DNA of 64,000 nucleotides from Flaccisagitta enflata (lineage: Eukaryota; Chaetognatha; Sagittoidea; Aphragmophora). Shown here piece after piece: positions 47,457 through 58,985 of this stretch. Under the pieces are notes generated by a model. That model was not told where the DNA came from. It searched no databases and saw only the letters and a list, made by a program, of their open reading frames with translations. The first letter of the stretch is position 1. Each line of letters opens with the position of its first letter. The stretch spans positions 22,754,001-22,818,000 of the forward strand of contig OZ231126.1 of assembly GCA_965153355.1 (NCBI GenBank), read 5' to 3'. The position numbers and the translations under genes were made by a program.

Positions 47457-50400
47457 TTACTTACACCCATTCAATCATTTTTTTCAGACAACTCCTTGTC
47501 CAATGTCAAACAGTTCATGCAAAGTCGCAAACGGGCCTCTATGTTCAATTCAAAACGGTCGACTGCTTTAAAAAGTAAGATTCTGAGGGAAGGAAATAAC
47601 GCTTGAAAAAATGAAATTACAGTTACACTCCGCTATAACGGATCCGCCTGAAACAAAAAAAAAGTTAGGTCTTTCAAAATATTTCTTTTTATTTCTAAAT
47701 TGGCATAAACAGAAATCCGCCTATAATAGATAAAATTTATTAGTCCCTTTAAATCCGTTGTAGCTGAGTTCAATTGTAGTTTGTGAAACATAGGGCGGTT
47801 GGACTATAGTAATGTAATTTCTTTTTGTAAGCAAAATTTGTTATAAAACAACTTGAGCTGAAAGCTGCATATTCAGGACAAAATTAAGATTGTAATCCAA
47901 TTTTTGTGAATTTCCAATCCTACATCAGGTCCTGACGACGAGGCAAAAAGTAGCTTGACCTTAGAATGTTGCAGCGAAGGCTGTTATTATGAAGAAAGAA
48001 AGGAATGGTCAGAGGATTACAGTTGGGACTGGGTCAATAATCACCTCTGTGAAGTATCTATCAGGTGAACCAATGACAATTTTGGATGCGTAATGAGCGC
48101 CTAGAAAATTTTTACCTCCAATCAATGGCTGATAAAGTCTTGTGCCATAAAGAATTAAAGAAAAAATGATTAGTTATGGCATAATTTTGCCGAATACAAC
48201 CACGCAGCTGTGGCAGAAAATTTTTTTTCTTTTTTGATAAATATGACCCATGCAAGTTTTGAACTGCACGAAAACTACAACCATTTATTCCTAGAGAGGG
48301 AAAAAGTTGCCGATGCAAGACCGATGCAGACAATTCGTATGAATGTGGAAATACGAAAAAGTGTTGGCCCTGTCGTAATGGACAATTTCATTGTGGGAAA
48401 AGAAAGTGCATAAGTAAAAGCAAGACCTGCGACAGTCACAATGACTGTGGCAATTGGCAAGACGAACCCAATGGTTGCAAATTCGCTAATGATTTGGAAA
48501 TCAAATTGTCTAGTGAGTATCATTAAAAAGATCCACTGAAAATAACACACAGAGAATATCGCAAAAAGAAAAAAAAACTTGTTTGAAAACATATTGTAGC
48601 GTGTTTGGTTTTTTTTTTCTTTTTTTTTTCTTTTTTGTTTTTGTTTTTGTTTTTTTTTTTTCAATACTTTCCTGACACAACTGAATTTCGTGGTAATTAT
48701 AATTTGATTCTATTTTTACTTCAAATCACCGCAACTCACCTTTTCCTTGTTGATACTCCATGACCTGAAATCTTTTTTTTTCTCGTCAATTGTCTTTTGA
48801 AAATAGGTGGCAGTCACTATGGAAATGTTTTGGTCGGCAATCGTCCTGTTTGCGATAAGAATTGGGACACTGTAGATGCTCAAGTCGTTTGTCGTGATCT
48901 TGGTCACAGTGACGCAACCAAAGCCATCCCTATGACAAACAGCGCATTTGGAGGAGTCAAAAAGAATTTTCTCATTGACGATATACAGTGTACAGGAAGC
49001 GAGTACAAATTACAACAATGTGCTTACAAAACGCGTCCTGACTGCGGAGGTGCTGACGCCGCCGGTGTCGTTTGTATCGACAACTCAAAACTGAGATTGG
49101 TTGGAGGAGGATTGAGAGAGGGAAATGTGTTTATCGGTGATCAGCCAGTTTGCCATGATCTATGGGATATCTTCAATGGACAAGTTGTCTGTAATAGTCT
49201 GTTTAAGAGAGAATTTTCCTCTAGAGAAGGTCAGATTGTTCCCGTTATAACCGTCACCCACAACTCGTTTTATGGAAACAGCTCCACTGACGAGTTTGTT
49301 CTTGATGATGTGGTTTGCAATGGCAAAGAAAGTTCACTGACAGATTGCCAATTCATCACTCACGATAAGGAAAATTGTGATCGCCATCAAGTCGCTGGAG
49401 TTAGTTGCGCCAAATGCTCTCCTAATGACCTTATTGAAATTGTGAAATCTGTTCTAGTTGACAATAGCATCAAATTCACAAAGAGTAAAATCATCAATGC
49501 TCAAACGAGTCTCACGTCCAAATGTCATCATTGGGACTGTAATAAAATGGCTTTGGAATACCCTGAATACTGTCAAGTGAAGGCATTCCTACAGGACGCG
49601 TGGTATATCATTAACGAGGACCTTCAAAAGACTCAAGTAATATTGAGATTTGACCCTGGAAAGCTTTTAGACCATGAGTTTACAAAGGAACAAAGCGGCA
49701 AATTGCTGGTTAGAATCGACCAATTGCAGGAGCAATCACAGCAATTTCAGGAGCAACTGGCTGAGTATTACAAGACCATGGCAAATTTTGACGGTGACAA
49801 AGCAAAGAAGGATTTTAAGTCCAATTCTGGCAGTTGGTCGGACCAAAGAAGAACGATCGAAGAGGAAATGGTTACCATGGGACCGGATTTGACAAAACTG
49901 TTTCATTTCGCATTTGCGGCTCAAAGTGCGGAGTTGGCTGAAATGGTCACTCAAGCGGTGCTCTCATTTGTCAGCCTTTTCAAACCCGCAGACGCGGTAA
50001 TGAATCCAGGAAGTGCCTCCAGCGCAATCAGCAACGTCATGGACAAACTGGGTAACCTGGCCGATTCTACGGCCACCATGGCAGAATTGAGTTTCATATT
50101 TACGCAGACGCTCCCAAGAATGAAAAATCTGTGCAAGCAAATCCAGACACAATTTATAGAAAATGCAAATGTCTATGCCAAAATTTCCGCGATCACGGAA
50201 ATAGATAATTTTGACCATTACATAACTGAGAAAAGCAAAGCATTTCTGGATGCCTACGAGAAATACCACACATCTATCAACGTAGAGCAATTGTCGGAAT
50301 TTGACATTCTCATGAAGCAAGTTGTAGAGGACACATGTCATATTCTGACTTCTTCCGGCGGGGGAAGTGTCAAAGCCGCTATCAGAATGGCTGCTACGGA

Positions 50401-51711
50401 TCTCTGTCCATCTCTTTTGCAAAAGTCGGCCATTTTGCGAGACTTGATGAAAAGTTCAAAGGATCTAGAGAACAACATGGTCGACTCTTTGGCGAGTACT
50501 GTTCGAGCCAAATTGTCTCAGACCGCGGCCAAGGTGTGAGTCGAGTCATTGGACGATCGTCTAATGAAATTGTTGAGGGAGCCATCGCTAAACAATTCGG
50601 CAAAATCTTGTTCCAAATACATAAAACCAAATTGATAAAAATCGCTTGTGACAATATCAAATACATGCATTATGGTGTAGAACAAGACATTTGCAAACAA
50701 TTAAGAGAAAACCCGTTCATGGATCTAGGAAACTTGGTGGCGTTTCATTATGGCGATGATATCATGTGCCAAGACAGTCTTACCCGAAGCGGCGAATTCC
50801 GAATTCCAGCCATCATGAGACGCGGCAATGAGTCCATTCCAAGTGGAGTTCTGGATCTTGGCCAACTTTTAGACCCACATCGGAAACGCAACCACGCTCT
50901 TTTTCAAATTCCCAACGCGGCTTGGTTAGTGCAGAATGGCTGGATTGACAAAGACGAAATCGACGAAGGTCCGTTTTTCGTGAAGCAACTCCAAATTTTC
51001 CCTTTGCCAATCATGTCAGGGGATGGGAAAAAGACGGATACAGTCAGCACGAGCCTTTCTGTCGTTCAAAACGTCGTTGATGGCGATGATTATCGATTTG
51101 ACGCAGACGTTTCAAACCTTTTTGCCTATGACGAAAACGATATCAGATGCAACGACAGAAAGAAATCAGTCAGTCCTTACAGCTTAAGAAATTGCGGCAA
51201 ATTGCCGGACATTTGCCGGAGATCAGATGGATTCTTCGCAGGACCCATTTATCCGTCGTTGATGTCACTTTGGAACGTCAGTTTTGACATACCGACCGAT
51301 TATAAGAGAATCACGCCGTTTCCAGTCGGCACTTTCTACCTCCAGGCGGAAGCGGAAATTTGCTTCCGTTACAATGGCCGGATGACGGGCTTCCATAGAG
51401 ATACGAAGATAAGGAATCACAACCGATCATGTTGTTCGGATTCGGGAAGATACGCGGACGCGAATGAAGATTGCCAGTTGTGTCCAGTGGGTTCCTCGCC
51501 TCGACTGAATGGCTATTTTTGCGAATCGTGCCCACCAGGATATCAGCCTGCAGACGAAGCTCGAGAGAGTTATGGGTGTGCCCCTTGTCCTGTGGATACG
51601 TTCAAAGAGAGCGACGGAAACTCAGCTTGTAAGCCCTGTGAAGAAGGGAAACACACGGAGAACTTGTTGGGACGTAAGCATTGTTTTGGAAAACAATTTG
51701 ATTCTGAATGA
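45459..51711 (+). CDS. Secreted LDLa-SRCR-SRCR protein with helical middle and GCC2/GCC3-like tail (six-exon model)
   Basis: Predicted secreted receptor-like or recognition protein; its ligand and role are unknown. Joined exons 45459-45552, 47488-47574, 47929-48064, 48295-48512, 48807-50533 and 50578-51711 give 3396 bases in frame (about 1131 residues). Every junction keeps phase and uses GT-AG. Order: signal peptide (1-20), basic segment with RKR, Cys-rich segment (about 72-131), LDLa (132-167, with CISKS and NDCGNWQDE), two six-Cys group A-like SRCR domains (about 174-275 and 280-380), about 370 residues of predicted helix with Gln/Glu-rich stretches, an unrecognised segment, and Cys-rich repeats of GCC2/GCC3 type (about 1050-1125). 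No membrane anchor is seen. The first SRCR domain is only complete when exons 4 and 5 are joined, which supports the model. Least certain point: the last junction, where a 44-base intron or a frameshift is needed. Introns 1 and 2 contain MITEs and CA arrays. Confidence 0.85.
45701..46479. mobile_element. 779-bp MITE with CAGT ends in intron 1 of the LDLa/SRCR gene
   Basis: Inverted ends start CAGTATGATTGTTTTCGTTT and stay identical for about 40 bases, then pair imperfectly over roughly 300 bp per arm. TA flanks both sides (45699-45700 and 46480-46481). Tc1/mariner-type; no transposase. Confidence 0.88.
46640..46748 (+). repeat. (CA)n array in intron 1
   Basis: About 54 CA units with one CTCA interruption. 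A second (CA)n lies at 47361-47454, just before exon 2; both carry a GCCATAAATATAAGCACAG-like or complementary flank. Confidence 0.95.
47361..47454 (+). repeat. (CA)n array just upstream of exon 2
   Basis: About 47 CA units after a short (GCAC)n lead, 33 bases before the exon 2 acceptor. Length changes here could affect splicing. Confidence 0.95.
47488..47574 (+). CDS. Exon 2 of the LDLa/SRCR gene: basic linker
   Basis: Acceptor is a T-run plus CAG at 47485-47487; donor is AAAA|GTAAGA at 47575. The 87 bases keep phase 1. The peptide is rich in Arg, Lys, Ser and Gln and includes QSRKRAS, a possible proprotein-convertase site. A CA microsatellite lies just upstream in intron 1. Confidence 0.7.
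47620..47776. mobile_element. 157-bp pogo/Tigger-like MITE in intron 2
   Basis: Left end CAGTTACACTCCGCTATAAC and the complement of the right end (CAATTGAACTCAGCTACAAC) pair imperfectly; TA flanks both sides. The ends resemble pogo/Tigger-group MITEs. Confidence 0.6.
47929..48064 (+). CDS. Exon 3 of the LDLa/SRCR gene: Cys/Trp-rich segment
   Basis: Acceptor TACATCAG ends at 47928; donor ATCAG|GTGAAC at 48065. The 136 bases enter in phase 1 and leave in phase 2, matching exons 2 and 4. It encodes a segment with ECCSEGCYYEERKEW and a later Cys. It begins mid-codon and has no ATG, so a start-codon ORF scan misses it. Confidence 0.75.
48295..48512 (+). CDS. Exon 4 of the LDLa/SRCR gene: LDL-receptor class A domain
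   Basis: Acceptor TTATTCCTAG ends at 48294; donor TCTA|GTGAGT at 48513 is close to consensus. It encodes ten cysteines. The last six (132-167 of the model) match LDLa: FHC, KCISK, CDSHNDC and a terminal DE...C, with the acidic calcium-binding positions kept. The last codons (LEIKLS) start the first SRCR domain, which exon 5 completes. Confidence 0.85.
48807..50533 (+). CDS. Exon 5 of the LDLa/SRCR gene: two SRCR domains and helical region
   Basis: The acceptor AAAATAG ends at 48806; an apparent ATG at 48797 lies in the intron. Two SRCR domains follow, each with six cysteines in group A-like spacing and the GNV-PVC-W-VVC signature. From about 49430 the protein turns into long predicted helices rich in Gln, Glu, Lys, Ala and Met, with one more hydrophobic stretch (QAVLSFVSLF). 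The open frame ends at TGA 50537; AAG|GTGTGAG at 50534 is the proposed donor. Confidence 0.88.
50578..51711 (+). CDS. Exon 6 of the LDLa/SRCR gene: unrecognised region and Cys-rich C-terminus
   Basis: This frame continues the helical region (AIAKQFGKILF), then a compact-looking segment without a recognised family, then three CxxC-containing repeats of the GCC2/GCC3 (ephrin-receptor-like) type near the end (CQLCPVG, CESCPPGYQP, CAPCPVDTF, CKPCEEGKH). It stops at 51709 (TGA). The same frame is open upstream to about 50335, but codons before about 50540 overlap exon 5, so only the part after the junction is coding. Confidence 0.85.
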   Translation, partial: GAIAKQFGKILFQIHKTKLIKIACDNIKYMHYGVEQDICKQLRENPFMDLGNLVAFHYGDDIMCQDSLTRSGEFRIPAIMRRGNESIPSGVLDLGQLLDPHRKRNHALFQIPNAAWLVQNGWIDKDEIDEGPFFVKQLQIFPLPIMSGDGKKTDTVSTSLSVVQNVVDGDDYRFDADVSNLFAYDENDIRCNDRKKSVSPYSLRNCGKLPDICRRSDGFFAGPIYPSLMSLWNVSFDIPTDYKRITPFPVGTFYLQAEAEICFRYNGRMTGFHRDTKIRNHNRSCCSDSGRYADANEDCQLCPVGSSPRLNGYFCESCPPGYQPADEARESYGCAPCPVDTFKESDGNSACKPCEEGKHTENLLGRKHCFGKQFDSE

Positions 51712-53140
<1,429 letters not shown>

Positions 53141-53142
53141 AT

Positions 53143-53424
53143 TCTTTTCTTTTCTTTTCTTTTCTTTTCTTTTCTTTTCTTTTCTTTTCTTTTCTTTTCT
53201 TTTCTTTTCTTTTCCTTTTTTTTCTATATCTGTTCTTTTCCGTCAGTTTTTTTTCTTTATCTTTTTTTCTCATTTCTCTCTTTTTTTTTTCTTGTCTCTT
53301 TTTCCCTATTTCTGTTTTTCTCTTTTCTTCCTCATTTCCTTTTTCCTCTTCTCCTCCTTCTTTTCTTTTTCTTCTTCTTCTTCTTCTTTTTCCTCTTCTT
53401 CTCTTTCCTCTTCTTCTTCTTCTT

Positions 53425-53455
<31 letters not shown>

Positions 53456-53830
53456 TTCTTCTTCTTCTTCTTCTCTTTCTTCTTCTTCTTCTTCTTCTTC
53501 TTCTTCTTCTTCTTCTTCTTCTTCTTCTTCTTCTTCTTCTTCTTCTTCTTCTTCTTCTTTTTTTTCTTATATTTCTTCGTCTTCTTCTTCTTCTTCTTCT
53601 CCTTCTTCTTCTTCTTCTTTTCCTTTTTCCTCTTCTCCTCCTTCTTTTTTTTTCTTCTTCTTATTCCTTTTCCTCTTCTTCTCTTTTCTCTTCTTCTTCT
53701 TCTTCTTCTTCAATCTTTTTTCCTCCTCCTCCTTCTTCTTCTTCTTCTTCTTCTTCTTCTTCTTCTTCTTCTTCTTCTTCTTCTTCTTCTTCTTCTTCTT
53801 CTTCTTCTTCTTCTTCTTCTTTTTCTTCGC
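53143..53830 (+). repeat. (TTTTC)n then long (CTT)n array
   Basis: TTTTC pentamers at 53143-53215, then CTT-dominated pyrimidine sequence to 53830 with T-runs and CTCC interruptions. Confidence 0.95.
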
Positions 53831-54219
53831 CTCCTCCAAAGTTAGTGACAATTTTAAGTTTTAAACCCTTCTTTTGGCGCTTGGTTTCGACGCCCTCCTC
53901 TCGCTTCACAGTTGGTGAATGCGAAATGCCTTAAATTTTCCGCTTTCATCAGTTTTGTCCTTCGTGTGAATTTCTCTCCTCTCAGGAATGCATAGGTTTA
54001 TCATGGGAAATTCAAGTGAATTCCTCTATCATATCATCCCCCCCCTTTTCACAATCTGGCATGGAAGAAGATGTTGTCATGAAGTGATGATAGGAATGTC
54101 AGAGCAGGAATTTATTGAAAGTGAGGTATTGGTGAGGTTACCCTCAAGACGCTAGTAAAAAAATGTCTAGGACATGGATGTCCAGACACCAGAAATGAAG
54201 CGTTCGAACTTCGAAGGTA
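53831..54219. other. No feature recognised
   Basis: Short unique stretch between the CTT array and the MITE at 54220. Confidence 0.4.
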
Positions 54220-54762
54220 CAGTAGATGTCGTCTAGACTTGGAAATCTTGGGGAATTCATTACAGGAGGACAAATAAAGTTAAGAGAGTGTTATTTGGAA
54301 TATAAACTAATAAAAGGATGCTTTATTGCCCATTGGTGTTGGTTGCCATGGAAACACATTTCCATGTATTTACGCTAAAGTATCAATTTTTTGAGAAATT
54401 TTTTGAGGGAACATTGTTTAAAATAAAATTATCTACAACTTTCCTACAGTATGTTCTGTAAGAATATCGCTGGTTTGGCCGTTGCTAGGGAGCATCACAG
54501 GGCTGTCACACATAGTTACACTCCCTAGCAACGGCTAAACGAGCAATATTCTTACAGAACATGTGGAAGGCAATGGCAAATTTTATTTTAAACAATGTTC
54601 TTAAAAATCTCAAAATATTGAGCGTGTATATGAATGTGTTTCCATAACCCTATGGGCAACAACATACTTTTGTTAGTCATATTCCAAATATCAGTCTCTT
54701 AAGTAAATTTGTCTTCCTGTAATGAATTCCCCCGTATTTCCAAGTCTAGACGACATCTACTG
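54220..54762. mobile_element. 543-bp full-palindrome MITE with CAGT ends
   Basis: The ends CAGTAGATGTCGTCTAGACT pair with the right end, and pairing continues to the centre (GTTGCTAGGGAG and CTCCCTAGCAAC near 54490-54530). TA flanks both sides (54218-54219 and 54763-54764). No transposase. Confidence 0.9.
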
Positions 54763-54916
54763 TATATTACCGGGTTACTAGGTTACTCCCTAACCTTATC
54801 GATAGTAGCATCAACCATACTCTAGATGTCATTTTTTATTCAAATACGACCAAGCTGGGGTCAGTAGCTCAATCTATGTAAGAGAAGAACTCTTATGTAG
54901 TTGATGCTTACATTCA

Positions 54917-54979
54917 GGGAAGGCCATACGGACGGTCGACGGACAAATTGACTTGTAGAGTCGTATGCACGCGACTCAA
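54917..54979 (-). mobile_element. 5' end fragment of hairpin-(GTCY)n element family A
   Basis: GACGGTCGACGGAC, TTGTAGAGTCG and the hairpin remnant TATGCACGCGACT. Confidence 0.55.
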
Positions 54980-55189
54980 AATTGGCCAACTGTGCAGTCG
55001 CAGAGAAGCAAAAAAAAAAAGTCACGAAAAAACCATGATTCCTTGAATTCAGCATTTTACAAGATGGAACGCAAACGTCGCTCAGTCTCCCCGGCTCTCA
55101 CATTCGACTCTGAGTCCCTCTTTCTCATCTTTTTCACCGACGTCGCCTCCGTCTTTTTATTTGTCATCAACCCATAGTCGTCGCTATGG

Positions 55190-55373
55190 TAGTCGTCGTT
55201 GTCAACATCACCGTCGTTGTCGCTTTCATCGTCGTCTTTGAAGTCGTCATCGTCGTCGTCGTCGTCTCTGCGCGTTTTTATGGAGGATCGTTGCATCGTA
55301 ACGTCTTGGCGTAATGGCCTCATTCCACCTCTCAAGCCCATAAACGGCATCCATCAACTCAGGCACTTTTTTT

Positions 55374-55409
<36 letters not shown>

Positions 55410-55705
55410 AGAGACTTAGTGCAGGAGAGTGAGGAAATGCTAACTAGCTCGTGGAGGCGAAGGCGAAAATAGAAGTATCCAAGTTGCTAAGGAGTATCTC
55501 AGACAGTAAGGACGCACAAAAAAGCTAGATTGTGTGGGTCTACACTTGGACTTTGGTAAGGCCCATACGACAATACATACATACATGCAAATTTGAATGG
55601 ATCTTCATTGCTTACTCATTCATTCATTCATTCATTCATTCATTCATTCATTCATTCATTCATTCATTCATTCATTCATTCATTCATTCATTCATTCATT
55701 CATTC
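55190..55705 (+). repeat. (GTC)n-rich patch, short (GA)n and (CATT)n array
   Basis: GTCGTCGTC patches at 55190-55270, (GA)n at 55379-55403 and CATT tetranucleotides at 55615-55705. Confidence 0.9.
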
Positions 55706-56292
55706 ATCAAAAAACCTTTTTTTCATAAATTCTTAATCAGCGAGGAGCACTTATTGGCCATAACTTGTTTCCACCCAAACCAACGCTCCTACTATTATCG
55801 ACATAAACAGGAACTCCCCCTCATCCACAACACTTTTAAGTTTGGGTTTAACAAAAAGTCATGAAAATTATAAGAGCTGTTTGAAGAAATTCTTTAAAAA
55901 TTGAAGATTTGGGGGAAAGGTCGGTAAGCTGTAGAGAGTGAACTGGATGAAGGCGCCTCGCTGCCTATTCTCACGGAGCCCCGAACTGTCTGTGATAGGC
56001 CCTGATTGTCAATCCACATTCCCACCCAAGCCATAAACTTTTTCTTCCCCTCCCCCCCCCCCTTTGCCGCACCCATCGTTTTTCTCTTCACCGCGCATTT
56101 TATTTGCTAAGACGTCGACCTCCAACGGATGACCTCGCGTATTTCTTGCGCGTGACAATGGCCGAGTGACTATCTTCAACCTCGATCCAACACCATAAAA
56201 AAACTCATTCAGAAACGCATCATTTGAATAAATGCATCGCAACTCTTCGGTCGCTTGCCAGCCCAGAGGATATTCTCTCTTAGATCTTTTAG

Positions 56293-56916
56293 CAGGAGTG
56301 TATAAAATTGATTCGCTTTTGATTAACACCCCCCCCCCCCTTCCTTTGATATTCTTCCCTGCGACATGTTGCATAGCATTTTAAAATCTCTGATTTTCTT
56401 CCTCATTAAGTAATACAACAGTGTTCTTAAGGTTTATTGGAAAAAAGTCGAATTACGTAATTCGACTTTTTGAAACGTAGGGGAGAAATAAAGTTTTCCA
56501 TTTTTGGTTTGAGGCAATTTTTGAAAGTTGGGCAGTTTTTGGTCTGGGAGTATACATTTTTTGATATTCATAGCTAAGAAAGAGCTTATTCTTCTCTTTC
56601 AAATGGCGCCAACCAGAAGTCTCTACGATCATTAGTTTTGGCGCTATGAATTTTTTAATCTTTTTTTATTTTTTTGCATTTTTGCAAAAATCGAGATTTT
56701 TCATTGATTCTATTTTTTTGGCCCTATGTAACAAGACAGATGAGTCAATATGTTACACAAATTGACCCTAAGTTTTAAGATGCTAGCTTTTGTATTTTAC
56801 TCTGCTTGACTGGGAGAGAAAGAGAGAGAGAAAAAGAAAATAGAAAGGGAAAGAGTAAGAGAAAGACAGAGAGAGACACACACACTTCCCCACACACACA
56901 CATGCACACACATAAG

Positions 56917-56976
<60 letters not shown>

Positions 56977-57006
56977 GAAAGAGAGAAAGAGAGAAAGAGA
57001 GGAGAA

Positions 57007-57077
<71 letters not shown>

Positions 57078-57079
57078 GG

Positions 57080-57161
<82 letters not shown>

Positions 57162-57535
57162 TGCACGCTCGCACGCACGCACGCACACACACAAAGGAAG
57201 ACCAAGAAAGAGACGCAGAGAGACAGATTGAATGACGAAAACTGGCGGGCAGTCAACCAGACATCATGAGATGCACACAGAAGAACATGCAATGAAAATA
57301 AAGACTCCCATTTACGACTTTTTTCCAGCCGGCAAGAGCCGCCTTTATTGTATAATGTTAAATTATGTTATACTAATAAGCTTTTATGATTTGGTACTGC
57401 CAAAAATTATATTTTCCCCAAATTCACTTTTTTCTCTTTTTTCCCCCTGTGATTTCCTTCCCTATCTCCGAACCCTTTGATTCCCTCCCCCCCCCCTCTG
57501 CCCCGGTGGGGGGAACTCAACTATATAAAGGCCTG
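56293..57535. mobile_element. hAT-type element, 1243 bp, with 8-bp target duplication and internal microsatellites
   Basis: TCTTTTAG flanks both sides (56285-56292 and 57536-57543). The left end CAGGAGTGTATAAAATTGAT pairs with the complement of the right end (CAGGCCTTTATATAGTTGAG). The roughly 100 bp left and 190 bp right match the element at 13907. Between them are a GTCGAA-type unit (56440-56720) and (GA)n/(CA)n arrays (56810-57200). Confidence 0.85.
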
Positions 57536-57634
57536 TCTTTTAGCATTTTCTACGCTTTCATTTATCGGTTAGGTGATGGTCTCAGTCTTTCTTTCATTGT
57601 CACTCATTGTTCCGTAAGTCGATCTCCTGCCTGT

Positions 57635-58045
<411 letters not shown>

Positions 58046-58159
58046 CTTCCTTTATATTACTTTCTTCTTTCCCTCTTTCTCTCATTTGATTTGATGAGTG
58101 TTTTTGACACATGGCAGCTGCTCAAAAGTAGCTGAACTTCAGACGCTGCAGATCACTTA

Positions 58160-58309
58160 ACAAGGCCGGATACACGGCCACCAGTTGCGGACGGGTGGGC
58201 AGGAGCGGAAATGCGCGTTTTCACACTTTTCGACTCGTGCTCACCGACCAACGGACGGACGGACGGACGGACAAAGCCTCTTATAGAGTTGCGTGTCCGC
58301 AACTAAAAA
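58160..58309 (-). mobile_element. Hairpin-(GTCY)n element family B, full length
   Basis: AACAAGGCCGGATACACGGC, GTTGCGGACGGGTGGGCAGG, CACTTTTCGACTCGTG, (GGAC)n, GCCTCTTATAGAGTTGCG and the stem-loop AGTTGCGTGTCCGCAACT with A-run. Confidence 0.8.
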
Positions 58310-58389
58310 AGAAGATAAGCCAAGTAGGGCAGAGCCTAATTAGAATGTACACAAAGCAATTAATCATTAGACCGAAACTCCCCATACTT

Positions 58390-58463
58390 GCGTAACAGAC
58401 CGACCGACAGACAGACAGACGGACACTTCTTCTTGTAGACGTGCTTTTGCACACGTGAAAAAT
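58390..58463 (-). mobile_element. 5' end of a fourth hairpin-(GTCY)n family (D)
   Basis: (GACC/GACA)n tract, ACACTTCTTCTTGTAGACG and hairpin GTGCTTTTGCAC with GTGAAAAA outside. Same layout as A-C with a different stem. Confidence 0.55.
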
Positions 58464-58606
58464 GTCCATTCTTTTGTCGATACATTCCTTTGATAAGTCA
58501 TGATTCTTAATTAAAGACACCAAGTCTGGTAAACGTCGGTAATTCCGAGAGAAACCCTAAACCTACAGAGAAAGCTCAATCTTCATAGGTGTAAAACCAA
58601 ATCATA

Positions 58607-58680
58607 TACATATACATATACATATACATATAAATTTACATATTCATTTACATATACATTTACATATACATATACATATA
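58607..58680 (+). repeat. (ATACAT)n array
   Basis: CATATA/TACATA hexamers with single-base changes. Confidence 0.9.
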
Positions 58681-58850
58681 AAGAATCCGCCCTCAGGTTG
58701 AGCATAAACCCAATGAAGTGAACGGCGGAGGAGTTATTTGGGCAGCGGCAGTGAAGCGGGCAAACGCGAGAAAAAAAAAAAACGTCAAAGAACCATCGTC
58801 CCAACGACCCAACGTCTGAGTGATGTTAAAATTTCCCTTTCATGCGATAG

Positions 58851-58985
58851 GAAACAAGGCTTGGTAGGCCACGTAGGTGCGCGGTATGGATCTTCAAACG
58901 AATGCGTTACCCGACCAACCGAGCGACTGACCAACCGACGGACACAGCCAGTTATAAAGAGGCGCTTGGGTGCACCTAAAAAAAA
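58851..58985 (-). mobile_element. Hairpin-(GTCY)n element family C, full length
   Basis: AACAAGGCTTGGTAGGCCAC, AACGAATGCGTTACCCGACC, (GACC)n and a TATAAAGAGGCGC..GGGTGCACCTAAAAA end. Confidence 0.75.

Noticed and set aside
50335-50577. Upstream part of the frame that becomes exon 6
   Set aside because: It overlaps the clearly coding exon 5 in another phase and is translated only after the junction.
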